Of a stretch of DNA of 11,474 nt, positions 1 to 4,948 are shown piece by piece. The notes under the pieces were generated by a model. The model was not told the DNA's origin. It did no database searches and saw only the letters and a list, made by a program, of their open reading frames with translations. This DNA comes from Candidatus Omnitrophota bacterium (lineage in GTDB: Bacteria; Omnitrophota; Koll11; Aquiviventales; Aquiviventaceae), in the NCBI GenBank assembly GCA_016196415.1, contig JACPXS010000079.1, positions 1-11,474 of the forward strand, written 5' to 3'. The position numbers and the translations under genes were made by a program. Each line of letters starts with the position of its first letter. Position 1 is the first letter of the stretch.

Positions 1-303
1 CTCTGGGCCAATGGGTATATCGAGGATCGGGTGAATTTCCCGGTTGCAGGCTCGTACCAAGTTGAGGTGGTGGCGCGCGGTGAATTCGCAGGTGGTGCCT
101 GGACCCAGATGGAAATCCGGATCGATGGCCAGCCAGTGGCCAGCACGCCCGTGAATGCGACCTCCTGGAGGACCTTTACGGTGCGCGCCAGCATCCCTGC
201 GGGGATTCACCGGGTCGCGATCGCCTTCACGAATGACTACTGGCGCTCACCGAGCGATGACCGGAACCTGTACGTCGATAAGGTCACGATCCTTGGAAAG
301 TAG
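1..303 (+). CDS. C-terminal carbohydrate-binding module (CBM60/CBM36-like), 5'-truncated gene
   Basis: The frame is open from base 1 and ends at TAG 301-303, so the window holds only the last 100 codons of a longer protein. The visible part is one beta-rich domain: alternating hydrophobic strands (YQVEVVARG, QMEIRIDGQPV, FTVRASIPAG, HRVAIAFTND), then an acidic/asparagine-rich loop and a closing strand with the pattern DDRNLYVDKVTI. The ND...DDRNL.VD ending is typical of small Ca-dependent xylan-binding modules (CBM60/36), where the acidic loop holds calcium that contacts sugar hydroxyls. The GTG at 31 lies inside the domain and is not a true start. The N-terminal part, possibly a glycoside hydrolase or other secreted protein, is outside the window, so the overall function is unknown. 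The position just upstream of an EPS operon fits a polysaccharide-binding or -trimming secreted protein, but a gap of about 360 bases separates them and co-transcription is not shown. Confidence 0.72.
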   Translation, partial: LWANGYIEDRVNFPVAGSYQVEVVARGEFAGGAWTQMEIRIDGQPVASTPVNATSWRTFTVRASIPAGIHRVAIAFTNDYWRSPSDDRNLYVDKVTILGK

Positions 304-525
304 CACCGCCTCACCACCTCACCAGCAGGTTCCTGGCGAAATGCTGAGGCGTGCATTTAGCCCAAAGCTGCGATCCTGAGTTGCTCGGTCCCCTCCGAAG
401 CACCCTCCAAAACTTTTTGAAAGCCTCCACTCTGTCGTACTTCAACAAAGCTCTGTTGGGAGTGCACGACACCATTCCAAAGCTGTCCATAGAGCGAAAA
501 GCCATCCGAACAATTATTTATGTGG

Positions 526-555
526 TTAACTCTATTTTTATCAATAGGTTATGCT
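526..555 (+). promoter_or_regulatory. Weak sigma-70-like promoter candidate
   Basis: TTAACT at 526-531 (4/6 to TTGACA) and TATGCT at 550-555 (4/6 to TATAAT), with an 18-base spacer in the AT-rich stretch ahead of the small regulator. The match is modest and such matches are common in AT-rich DNA. It is an alternative or additional start to the sigma-54 site just downstream. Confidence 0.25.
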
Positions 556-581
556 GAAATATCAACTAAGAATCCGTGTTT

Positions 582-597
582 TGGCATACCGTCTGCT
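582..597 (+). promoter_or_regulatory. Sigma-54 (RpoN) promoter candidate
   Basis: TTGGCATACCGTCTGCTT (581-598) has the invariant GG (583-584) and GC (595-596) exactly 10 bases apart. It matches the -24 element TGGCAC at 5 of 6 positions and keeps TGC plus a following T at the -12 element. The expected transcription start is about 607, some 55 bases before the small regulator's start codon. Sigma-54 promoters driven by the PrsK/PrsR two-component pair are known for PEP-CTERM/exosortase systems, which the downstream genes resemble. No enhancer-binding protein is encoded in the window. Confidence 0.5.
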
Positions 598-599
598 TC

Positions 600-619
600 T
601 ATGACTGTCATAGACAGTC
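600..619. promoter_or_regulatory. Overlapping palindromes, possible operator at the transcription start
   Basis: Two perfect inverted repeats overlap: TATGAC-T-GTCATA (600-612) and GACTGTC-ATA-GACAGTC (603-619). They begin 3 bases after the -12 element of the sigma-54 candidate and cover its predicted start site, ahead of a gene for a small DNA-binding protein. This placement suits an operator for autoregulation. The binder is inferred; no binding evidence is available from sequence. Confidence 0.42.
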
Positions 620-661
620 CTACTTCTACAATCAACTACCACGATGGAGGGAGACGAAAGA

Positions 662-844
662 ATGCTAGACGGCCGTCTCAGTATTACAGAGGTGGCAAAA
701 GAGTTGGGGGTTAGCACGAAGACCATCACTCGATGGGAGAAGGCCGGGAAGATTAAGCAGGCGAAGCGTGACTGGAGAGGGTGGAGAGTGTACTCCCATG
801 CCGAGCTTGAGGAGATGAAGAGTATGGTGGAGGCTGTGTACTAA
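662..844 (+). CDS. Small MerR/excisionase-type helix-turn-helix DNA-binding protein
   Basis: A 60-residue protein made almost wholly of a MerR-like winged helix-turn-helix. LSITEVAKELGVSTKTITRW forms the HTH (about residues 6-25), EKAGKIKQAKRDWRGWRVYS is the basic wing, and HAELEEMKSMVEAVY is a short final helix. It lacks the long coiled coil and effector domain of full MerR proteins, so it probably binds DNA directly and might act with a partner, like excisionase-family proteins. The ATG at 662 is preferred over ATG 644, which would add 6 residues, because GGAGGGAG (646-653) lies about 8 bases before it and overlaps the earlier start. The gene sits between the sigma-54 candidate and the EPS operon, in the same direction, and is a likely local regulator of EPS genes or of itself. 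A phage-type excisionase is the alternative, but no integrase or att site is seen. Confidence 0.8.
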   Translation: MLDGRLSITEVAKELGVSTKTITRWEKAGKIKQAKRDWRGWRVYSHAELEEMKSMVEAVY

Positions 845-845
845 G

Positions 846-877
846 AGAGCAGCCATCAAAAGGACCTTGGCTGCTCT
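846..877 (+). promoter_or_regulatory. Leader stem-loop 1 (perfect 10-bp stem)
   Basis: AGAGCAGCCA (846-855) and TGGCTGCTCT (868-877) are perfectly complementary with a 12-base loop. The stem starts 2 bases after the stop codon of the small regulator. It looks like a terminator stem but is followed by GGGTGCAGGG rather than a U-tract, so intrinsic termination is unlikely by itself. Its right arm can also pair with the left arm of stem-loop 3 (945-952) with a single bulge. Confidence 0.6.
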
Positions 878-909
878 GGGTGCAGGGTGGAGGGTCAAGG
901 GGGCAGGGG
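878..909 (+). other. G-quadruplex-type motif
   Basis: Five runs of three or more G on the + strand (878-880, 885-887, 892-894, 899-903, 906-909) are separated by 2-4 bases, meeting the usual G3N1-7 pattern. The motif would lie in the leader RNA and on the non-template strand. It overlaps the left arm of stem-loop 2, so the two folds would compete. Confidence 0.42.
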
Positions 910-943
910 ATCGAGCGACGGAGCGAGGCCTTCACCCTTCACC
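886..943 (+). promoter_or_regulatory. Leader stem-loop 2 (long imperfect stem)
   Basis: GGTGGAGGGTCAAGG (886-900) pairs with CCTTCACCCTTCACC (929-943). Of 15 positions, 13 are Watson-Crick, one is G-U and one is a C-C mismatch, with a loop of 28 bases. It fits neatly between stem-loops 1 and 3, leaving 8 and 1 bases. Confidence 0.5.
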
Positions 944-944
944 G

Positions 945-977
945 AGAGCGCCCCGCAGTCATGTTGAGAGGCGCTCT
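945..977 (+). promoter_or_regulatory. Leader stem-loop 3 (perfect 8-bp stem)
   Basis: AGAGCGCC (945-952) pairs with GGCGCTCT (970-977) across a 17-base loop, 46 bases before the export gene's start. Its arms resemble those of stem-loop 1 (AGAGC-A-GCC, GGC-T-GCTCT), which permits alternative cross-pairing. No U-tract follows. Confidence 0.5.
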
Positions 978-1011
978 GATCCACTCATGGTAGGCGTGTG
1001 TGGTAGTAATT

Positions 1012-1018
1012 AAGGAGG
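1012..1018 (+). promoter_or_regulatory. Perfect Shine-Dalgarno site setting the export-gene start
   Basis: AAGGAGG lies 5 bases before ATG 1024, the strongest ribosome-binding site in the window. It decides the start against the upstream in-frame GTG at 1000, whose reading would run through the site itself. Confidence 0.85.
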
Positions 1019-1023
1019 CGTTC

Positions 1024-1959
1024 ATGCATCGCTTCGCGCGGATGGGACAGCTTGGCATCGCATTCCTGTGGCTCTTCGCCGTTGCGGCATGGGCTGAGCA
1101 GGATGATCCATCCTCGAACCCCTACCAAGGCCAAGGGCTCTACCAACCCATCCCTGGAAACGCCTCATCGGGAAACCTCATTGGCTATAAGCCCATCCCG
1201 CCGAGCGCGTTTGACGCGGCACTCCCATCGGTCATTCCCGCGCAACCGGCCGCGACCCCTGCGTACCCCGTTCCGGTCGCTCGTGGCGGGGTTCGTCGGG
1301 GGGCGAAAACGCTTGGGGCGTCGCCGAGCGCGACGGGATCAACCGAGCTGCCCTCCGGCTATCTGACGGGCATCGTGGGCGAAGGGTTCTACACGCTCGG
1401 GCGCGATGACATCATCCGCATCGTCGTGCGCAACCAGCCGGAGTTCTCAGGCGATTTTGTGATCGGCTTCGACGGCCGCATCCAGTACAACTACCTCGGC
1501 GACATCCCGGTGGCCGGGCTCACCAAGTATGAGGTGCAGCAGGTGCTGGAAACGCTCCTGCGGCAGTACATCCGGGTGCCGGATGTCACGGTCATGGTCA
1601 TGGCCTACAACTCCAAGGTGGTCTACGTCATCGGGGAAGTCAACGCGCCCGGGAAGTTCGTCATGCGCGGGGATGCGATCAAGCTTCGAGAGGCCATTCT
1701 GGCCGCGGGACTGCCCACGACGCGGGCGGCGCTCAGCCGCGTGCATGTGATCAAGCCCGATCTGGAACAGCCCATCGTGCGCGTCATCAACGTGAAGCGC
1801 ATCCTCTATCAGGGCAAGCTGAAAGACGACGTCCAGCTCTCCGCGGGGGAAATCGTCGTGGTGCCCTCCACGGTCATGAGCAAGGTCAACGGCTTCCTGG
1901 CCACGTTGTTGAGCCCCGTGACCCAAGCGGCGTCCGTCGCCTGGCTCGCCGCGCTCTAA
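1024..1959 (+). CDS. Polysaccharide export protein, Wza/OPX family
   Basis: A 311-residue secreted protein. Residues 1-24 form a signal peptide (basic start, hydrophobic core GIAFLWLFAVAAWA, likely cut after AWA). A Pro/Ser/Ala-rich stretch follows to about residue 115. The Poly_export domain starts near 119 (FYTLGRDDIIRIVVRNQPEF; then GRIQYNYLGDIPVAGLT) and an SLBB-type domain follows at about 195-260 (VVYVIGEVNAPGKFVM, LREAILAAGLP). The C-terminus (VNGFLATLLSPVTQAASVAW) is amphipathic and could be the helix that spans the outer membrane in Wza. The family forms the periplasmic and outer-membrane channel for EPS export and works with the Wzz-type protein encoded next. There is no lipobox cysteine, unlike Wza. 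It is the first structural gene of the operon after a structured leader. The length and the SLBB domain fit the export proteins of XrtA-type EPS loci. Confidence 0.9.
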   Translation: MHRFARMGQLGIAFLWLFAVAAWAEQDDPSSNPYQGQGLYQPIPGNASSGNLIGYKPIPPSAFDAALPSVIPAQPAATPAYPVPVARGGVRRGAKTLGASPSATGSTELPSGYLTGIVGEGFYTLGRDDIIRIVVRNQPEFSGDFVIGFDGRIQYNYLGDIPVAGLTKYEVQQVLETLLRQYIRVPDVTVMVMAYNSKVVYVIGEVNAPGKFVMRGDAIKLREAILAAGLPTTRAALSRVHVIKPDLEQPIVRVINVKRILYQGKLKDDVQLSAGEIVVVPSTVMSKVNGFLATLLSPVTQAASVAWLAAL

Positions 1960-2015
1960 ATGACACCCCAGGGTCCCCGCCCCACGGCCACCCGCCTCGG
2001 CTGCCGACGGCTCAG

Positions 2016-3530
2016 ATGAGCGTGCGAGAGAAAACGCAAATTAGCTGGCAGGACTACGTGGCGATCGTGATTCGCCGTCGGTGGTGCTTCATCATCCCCT
2101 GCGTGGCGATCGTGGCGATCGCCATGGGCGTGGGGCTCTCCCTGCCGAAAATCTATCGGGCGGAGACCGTCCTCTTACTTGAAGACCCCAAGATCATGAA
2201 TCCGCTCATGAGCGGCATGGCCGTCTCGAGCCCGATCGAGGGGCGCATGCGCATCATCCAGGAGGAGCTGCTGGGCTGGGTCAGCCTGAGCCGGTTGGTC
2301 CACCAACTGGGGTTGGATCAAGGAGCCACCACCCCGCTGGCGTTTGAGGCGCTGATCAATCGGCTCAAGAAGGATATCACCGTCGGGCTGCGCGGCGGAA
2401 GCCTCATTACCCTCAGCTACAAGGACCGCGACCCCGCGTTTTCCCAGAAGGTGTTGAACACGGTGACCGACGTCTACATCCAGCGCAACATCGAATCGCA
2501 GACCTCTGAGACGGAAACTGCCATCCGGTTCATTGAGAGCGAGATGGCGGTCTACAAGAAGAAGCTGGAGGAGGCGGAGCGGGCGCTGCGGGAGTTCAAG
2601 GAGCTCTATTCGATGGAGATGCCCGTGGCGGTGCATCTCAACGAGCAGATCATCGTGTTGGAGGTGAACCTCGCGCAGATGCTCGTCGAGAACACCGAGC
2701 AGCATCCGACGGTCGTGCAAACGAAGCGCCGCATCGAAGAGCTGAAGCGCAAGCGAAACGACGAAATCAAACGCGTGATCGCCTCGGCGATGGCCAAAGG
2801 CCAGGATCCCGAGATCTACCAGGACCTGGTGGAGTCGCTCAACGCCCCCCAAGCCGATGCGGTGGAGCGCGACCCCACCCTCAAGGCCGCCAAAGAGGTG
2901 TACCAATCGTGGGTGCAGCGCCTGGAGAGCCCCATCAGCGGGAATCAGCCATCGCCGGGTTTCCCAGGCGCGTCGTCCAAACCAGGCGAACCGGCCCCGG
3001 GCAGCGGCAACGTCGCGGGGAGTACCGTGATGTCGCTCACCCTCGGTCCTCGCCAGGAGCAGGAACTGGCTCGGCTGACGCGGGATTACGACGTGTACAA
3101 GAAAACCTATGAGGAGCTGACCCAGCGGCTGGAGCTGGCCAAGGCGACCCAGCGGCTGGGAAAGTCTGAAGAGGGCATCAAGTTCAAGGTGATTGAGCCG
3201 GCTCGGCTGCCGCTGCGGCCATTCAGCCCCGACCTCTTGCTGATCTTTTGTTCGGCGCTGGGAGCAGGCTTGTTCATCGGAGCCTGCGTGGCGTACGCCG
3301 CTGAGTACCTCGATGAATCCTTCCAATCCTCGGAAGAGGTGCAGGAAGCCCTGGGGCTGCCGGTGATCGGCAGCATCTCGACGATCGTCACCGAAGGGGA
3401 TCTCGCCGATCGGCGCAAGCGAGTGAAGGGTTGGGTCTCATCGAGGCGCCAATGGGAGCGGTTGAGAATCTTTGTGCTTGAGCCCCTCTGGAGCCGCATC
3501 GATCAGGCGCTTGTGCGCTGGGGGTTGTGA
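2016..3530 (+). CDS. Polysaccharide chain-length determinant, Wzz family (XrtA/PEP-CTERM locus type)
   Basis: A 504-residue inner-membrane protein of the polysaccharide co-polymerase type, which sets polymer length with a BY-kinase. TM1 is near residues 22-43 (FIIPCVAIVAIAMGVGLSL) and TM2 near 407-430 (LLLIFCSALGAGLFIGACVA). Just before TM2 is the Pro-rich motif PARLPLRPFSPD (about 394-405) typical of Wzz. The periplasmic part contains long charged helices (IESEMAVYKKKLEEAERALR; RRIEELKRKRNDEIKRV) likely to form coiled coils, and a Pro/Gly/Ser-rich linker at about 306-335. After TM2 a cytosolic tail (EYLDESFQSSEEVQEALGLP) resembles the segment that contacts the kinase. There is no kinase domain; the kinase is separate at 4949. 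Length and layout match the chain-length proteins of PEP-CTERM loci, which run to about 500 residues. The ATG at 2016 has a weak ribosome site, 56 bases after the export gene. Confidence 0.9.
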   Translation: MSVREKTQISWQDYVAIVIRRRWCFIIPCVAIVAIAMGVGLSLPKIYRAETVLLLEDPKIMNPLMSGMAVSSPIEGRMRIIQEELLGWVSLSRLVHQLGLDQGATTPLAFEALINRLKKDITVGLRGGSLITLSYKDRDPAFSQKVLNTVTDVYIQRNIESQTSETETAIRFIESEMAVYKKKLEEAERALREFKELYSMEMPVAVHLNEQIIVLEVNLAQMLVENTEQHPTVVQTKRRIEELKRKRNDEIKRVIASAMAKGQDPEIYQDLVESLNAPQADAVERDPTLKAAKEVYQSWVQRLESPISGNQPSPGFPGASSKPGEPAPGSGNVAGSTVMSLTLGPRQEQELARLTRDYDVYKKTYEELTQRLELAKATQRLGKSEEGIKFKVIEPARLPLRPFSPDLLLIFCSALGAGLFIGACVAYAAEYLDESFQSSEEVQEALGLPVIGSISTIVTEGDLADRRKRVKGWVSSRRQWERLRIFVLEPLWSRIDQALVRWGL

Positions 3531-3533
3531 AAG

Positions 3534-3585
3534 GCGTTAACGCGTTGGCGGGTTGCGCGTTTTCGCGTTCACGGGTTGCGCGTTC
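3534..3585. repeat. GC-rich direct repeats left of the four-helix-bundle gene
   Basis: CGGGTTGCGCGTT occurs at 3549-3561 and 3572-3584, next to the palindrome AACGCGTT (3539-3546) and further GCGTT words. The block fills the gap between the chain-length stop codon and ATG 3588. Its complement recurs on the other side of the gene: AACGCGCAAACCC at 4032-4044 differs by one added base. Confidence 0.7.
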
Positions 3586-3587
3586 AA

Positions 3588-4049
3588 ATGGCGAGCATCG
3601 TCAAATTTGAAGACATTCAGGCTTGGCAGGAAGCCCGTCAGCTGACGCGGACGGTGTACCGATTCACGCGCAAAGAAGCATTCGGAAGAGATCGTGGGCT
3701 AACCGACCAGATACAGCGGGCGAGCGTGTCGAGCATGACCAATGTTGCGGAAGGGTTTGATAGCGGATCCAACGCGGAATTTGGAAGGTTCCTCGGCTAC
3801 GCGCGTCGATCTGCTTCGGAAGTGCAGAGCTTGCTATACGTGGCACAGGACCACGCCTACATTACGGAGCAGGAATTCGCGGCTTCGTATGAACAAGCAG
3901 AGAAAGTACGACGCATGGCGACAGCCTTTACCACCTATTTGCGCGGCCGACAACGGAACAAGGACTCGGTGCTCCAACGCGCCCACGCGCCCACCCAGCA
4001 GCAGCCCAACACACGAACGCGCCAACGCGCCAACGCGCAAACCCACTGA
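3588..4049 (+). CDS. Four-helix-bundle protein, S23/IVP family (TIGR02436-like), with repeat-derived tail
   Basis: A 153-residue protein. Residues 1 to about 120 match the S23 family, first found in intervening sequences of 23S rRNA and later as free genes. Visible hallmarks are KFEDIQAWQEARQL, TDQIQRASVSSMTNVAEGF, NAEFGRFLGYARRSASEVQS and a final helix ending TYLRG. The family forms small helical oligomers; its cellular role is not established, and the DGR accessory protein Avd is a relative. The last 30 residues or so (rich in Gln, Arg, Ala, Asn, Thr) are encoded by GC-rich short repeats rather than by family sequence. ATG 3588 is chosen over TTG 3576, which lies inside the left repeat. The stop TGA overlaps the next gene's ATG by one base. 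The gene interrupts an otherwise ordinary EPS gene order and looks like a later insertion; a direct role in EPS is doubtful. Confidence 0.85.
   Translation: MASIVKFEDIQAWQEARQLTRTVYRFTRKEAFGRDRGLTDQIQRASVSSMTNVAEGFDSGSNAEFGRFLGYARRSASEVQSLLYVAQDHAYITEQEFAASYEQAEKVRRMATAFTTYLRGRQRNKDSVLQRAHAPTQQQPNTRTRQRANAQTH
3975..4045. repeat. GC-rich tandem and inverted repeats at the 3' end of the four-helix-bundle gene
   Basis: The octamer AACGCGCC is repeated in tandem at 4016-4023 and 4024-4031, with a third near-copy AACGCGCA at 4032-4039. A related block CAACGCGCCCACGCGCCCA starts at 3975. The sequence is the approximate complement of the left repeat block (3534-3585), giving an inverted-repeat frame around the gene. 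It is translated as the protein's C-terminal tail. The 8-base period is not a multiple of three, so the encoded peptide does not repeat cleanly. Confidence 0.75.
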
Positions 4050-4891
4050 TGTACGAATCCTTCTTCGGCCTCAAGGAAAAGCCGTTCCGGATGACGCCGG
4101 ACACGCGGTACTTCTACCCCTCGACGAAACACCTCGACGCGCTCAACCATATGGTCTACGCCATTGAAGAGCGCCGCGGCTTTGTCGTCATCACGGGGGA
4201 AATCGGCTCCGGCAAAACCACGCTCTCCCGCGTCCTCTTCCAGAAGCTCGACCCCCGGCCCAAAACCGCCATCATCCGCAACACCCATCTGACTGCCAAA
4301 GAGCTGATCGCCTCGGCGCTTGAAGAATGGGAAATCCCCTATCCGAGCGCCAGCACGAAAACACAGCTCATCGGCCGGCTGAACGCCTTCCTGGTCGACC
4401 AGCTCCGCGACGATCACAACGTGGTGCTCTTGATCGACGAGGCGCAGAACCTCAAGGCGAGCGTGCTGGAAGAGGTCCGGATGCTCTCCAACCTGGAGAC
4501 GGAGACGGACAAGCTCATCCAAATCGTGCTCATGGGCCAGCCAGAGCTCAAGTCGAAACTGTGGCTCAAGGAGCTCACGCAGCTTCGCCAGCGGGTGACG
4601 CTCCATTACCACCTCGCGTCCCTCGATGCCCAGGAGACCGCCGCGTACATCACGCATCGGCTGCATGTGGCCGGCGCCAACGGCGCGCCGGTGTTTTCGC
4701 CCACCGCGTTTCCCAAGATCTTCGAGCACACGCGCGGCACGCCCCGCCTCATCAACGGATTGTGCGACCGAGCGCTGCTGACCGGCTACGTGAACGAGAC
4801 CACCACGATCGGGCCGGAGATCATTGACGAGGTCGCGGGGGAATTGCCGGCGCTGATCGACGAACCCGTCCAATCCAGTCATGCAGAGTGA
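4049..4891 (+). CDS. ExeA-like AAA ATPase, XrtA/PEP-CTERM EPS locus family (TIGR03015-like)
   Basis: A 280-residue cytosolic ATPase. The N-terminus MYESFFGLKEKPFRMTPD with FYPSTKH is a hallmark of the ExeA/PEP-CTERM-locus ATPases. Walker A is GEIGSGKT (50-57) and Walker B is LLIDEAQ (127-133), followed by VRMLSNLE and a sensor-like segment IVLMGQPEL. The C-terminal winged-helix-like lid contains ARGTPRLINGLCDRALL-type sequence (here HTRGTPRLINGLCDRALLT). Length is usual for the family (about 270). In XrtA loci the protein always accompanies EPS genes; a role in energising secretion or assembly is presumed, not proved. There is no Shine-Dalgarno site: its ATG overlaps the stop of the four-helix-bundle gene (TGATG, 4047-4051) and the sequence before it is repeat, so translation may depend on coupling. 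It precedes the tyrosine kinase gene by 57 bases. Confidence 0.9.
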   Translation: MYESFFGLKEKPFRMTPDTRYFYPSTKHLDALNHMVYAIEERRGFVVITGEIGSGKTTLSRVLFQKLDPRPKTAIIRNTHLTAKELIASALEEWEIPYPSASTKTQLIGRLNAFLVDQLRDDHNVVLLIDEAQNLKASVLEEVRMLSNLETETDKLIQIVLMGQPELKSKLWLKELTQLRQRVTLHYHLASLDAQETAAYITHRLHVAGANGAPVFSPTAFPKIFEHTRGTPRLINGLCDRALLTGYVNETTTIGPEIIDEVAGELPALIDEPVQSSHAE

Positions 4892-4948
4892 CAAGATGGT
4901 GGAATTGAGTCGCTTGTCACGCTCACGTTGTGGTGCAGAGCAGCGCTG

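Larger units (their letters stand above)
304..661. other. Non-coding, relatively AT-rich regulatory region
   Basis: These 358 bases between the CBM-domain gene and the small regulator carry no convincing gene; the short open frames on both strands have no recognisable domain. The second half (about 510-600) is clearly richer in A/T than the flanking genes, as expected of a promoter region. No strong intrinsic terminator follows the first gene: the only nearby hairpin (AAATGC 339-344 with GCATTT 353-358) is weak and lacks a U-tract. A short inverted repeat CAACA 443-447 / TGTTG 454-458 lies about 125-140 bases upstream of the sigma-54 candidate, a distance where enhancer-binding proteins often bind; this is only suggestive. 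The promoter and palindrome candidates are listed separately. Confidence 0.6.

Noticed and set aside
311..505. Possible small - strand gene in the first intergenic region
   Set aside because: No ribosome-binding site or recognisable domain, and no supporting context; not enough evidence to annotate.
846..877. Rho-independent terminator after the small regulator
   Set aside because: The stem is perfect but no U-tract follows; the next bases are G-rich. It is reported as a leader stem-loop instead.
964..993. Sigma-70 promoter directly before the export gene (TTGAGA at 964-969)
   Set aside because: The -35 match is good but no acceptable -10 box is found at 16-18 bases; it also lies within stem-loop 3.
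2175..3326. A 383-codon - strand frame opposite the chain-length gene
   Set aside because: Low-complexity His/Leu/Gln-rich translation with no domain, lying opposite a clear Wzz gene; a GC-driven shadow.
3975..4045. CRISPR-like array
   Set aside because: The units are 8 bases in direct tandem with no spacers and lie within a coding frame; this is a microsatellite-like repeat.
3588..4049. Diversity-generating retroelement accessory gene (avd)
   Set aside because: The protein belongs to the same broad four-helix-bundle family, but no reverse transcriptase, template repeat or variable repeat is visible nearby.
4928..4948. Upstream TTG start for the tyrosine kinase
   Set aside because: It adds 7 residues before the conserved MSKI...ALEKA start and has no better ribosome site.
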